The notes beneath the pieces were generated by a model. It was not told where the DNA came from. It saw only the letters and a list, made by a program, of their open reading frames with translations, and made no database searches. A program made the position numbers and the translations under genes. This document shows positions 6,760-6,876 of a stretch of DNA of 6,876 nucleotides, piece by piece (the stretch's first letter is position 1; each line of letters starts with the position of its first letter). This DNA comes from Opitutales bacterium UBA7389 (GTDB lineage: Bacteria > Verrucomicrobiota > Verrucomicrobiia > Opitutales > Opitutaceae): the NCBI GenBank assembly GCA_002474325.1, contig DKNL01000312.1, positions 1 through 6,876 of the forward strand, given 5' to 3'.

Positions 6760-6792
6760 TGGGTAACTCGACCAAGGCCAACCTAAAACTTA

Positions 6793-6841
6793 AAGGTGTT
6801 TCTCGGGGGGGGTGACAGATTTATTTCGACGTCACGACCTT
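6793..6841 (-). other. Presumed 5' leader with an eight-base homopolymer and weak stem
   Basis: The 117 bases upstream of ATG 6759 hold no gene. Read on the minus strand they contain GTGAC (6831-6835) and GTCAC (6812-6816), which can pair around a 14-base loop, and AAGGT (6837-6841) with ACCTT (6793-6797) outside it. A run of eight C (6805-6812 as G on the plus strand) directly follows the inner stem. The pairing is short and may be chance. The run of eight is the longest homopolymer noticed in the window. Confidence 0.2.
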
Positions 6842-6858
6842 CAAATGTTCGGAAACGA

Positions 6859-6864
6859 ATTATA
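6859..6864 (-). promoter_or_regulatory. Candidate -10 box TATAAT
   Basis: A perfect TATAAT is read on the minus strand in an AT-rich stretch near the right edge. Transcription from it would start near 6852 and give a leader of about 90 bases before the 48-codon ORF, then read on into the kinase gene. The matching -35 region would lie at or beyond the window edge and cannot be checked. Confidence 0.38.
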
Positions 6865-6876
6865 AAATGATCTTGA

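Noticed and set aside
6494..6766. Plus-strand 90-codon ORF with a GTG start, antisense to the 48-codon ORF
   Set aside because: It begins inside the kinase gene on the opposite strand, has no good ribosome site and a composition without protein-like pattern, while the minus strand here shows a sensible export signal.
1..6876. A defence or mobile system built around the SNF2 helicase
   Set aside because: No nuclease, methyltransferase, integrase or other defence partner lies beside the helicase; its neighbours are a sulfatase and a DUF502-recO pair, which suggests a core chromosomal location.

Overview
The window looks like chromosomal DNA of a Verrucomicrobiota bacterium, most likely of the Opitutae/Puniceicoccales type. 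This is inferred from several things together: a secreted type I sulfatase, a SNF2-family helicase with a SWIM-like N-terminus that has lost its zinc ligands, a DUF502 membrane protein next to a compact RecO, a fused adenylate-kinase-like protein, and starts that mostly lack a clear Shine-Dalgarno sequence. No rRNA, tRNA, CRISPR array, transposase or phage gene was seen.

Layout. Positions 1-1231 (minus strand) hold the N-terminal 410 residues of an exported arylsulfatase-like enzyme whose C-terminus lies outside the window. Upstream of it on the same strand, with a 71-base gap, is a complete 847-residue SNF2 helicase (1303-3846). A 101-base divergent intergenic region (3847-3947), containing a perfect 12-base AT palindrome, separates the helicase from a plus-strand pair: a DUF502 two-helix membrane protein (3948-4598) and, 12 bases later, a RecO-type recombination mediator (4611-5219). 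A convergent junction with a small stem-loop over the recO stop follows. Next, on the minus strand, is a 410-residue P-loop nucleotide kinase with extra domains at both ends (5322-6554). Its upstream region carries a 21-codon overlapping ORF with the clearest ribosome binding site seen in the window, a 48-codon ORF encoding a Tat-like signal peptide and almost nothing else, and a TATAAT box near the right edge.

Function. The genes do not form one recognisable pathway. The sulfatase belongs to desulfation of sulfated polysaccharides or other sulfate esters outside the cytoplasm. The helicase and RecO both act on DNA but are transcribed divergently. The kinase probably serves nucleotide metabolism, with an unknown regulatory or binding role for its C-terminal 140 residues.

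No convincing new defence or mobile system was found. The points most worth a second look are the start region of the kinase gene (stacked small ORFs), the kinase's unexplained C-terminal domain, the degenerate SWIM domain of the helicase, and a short in-frame insertion in the helicase that resembles a dispersed palindromic repeat.
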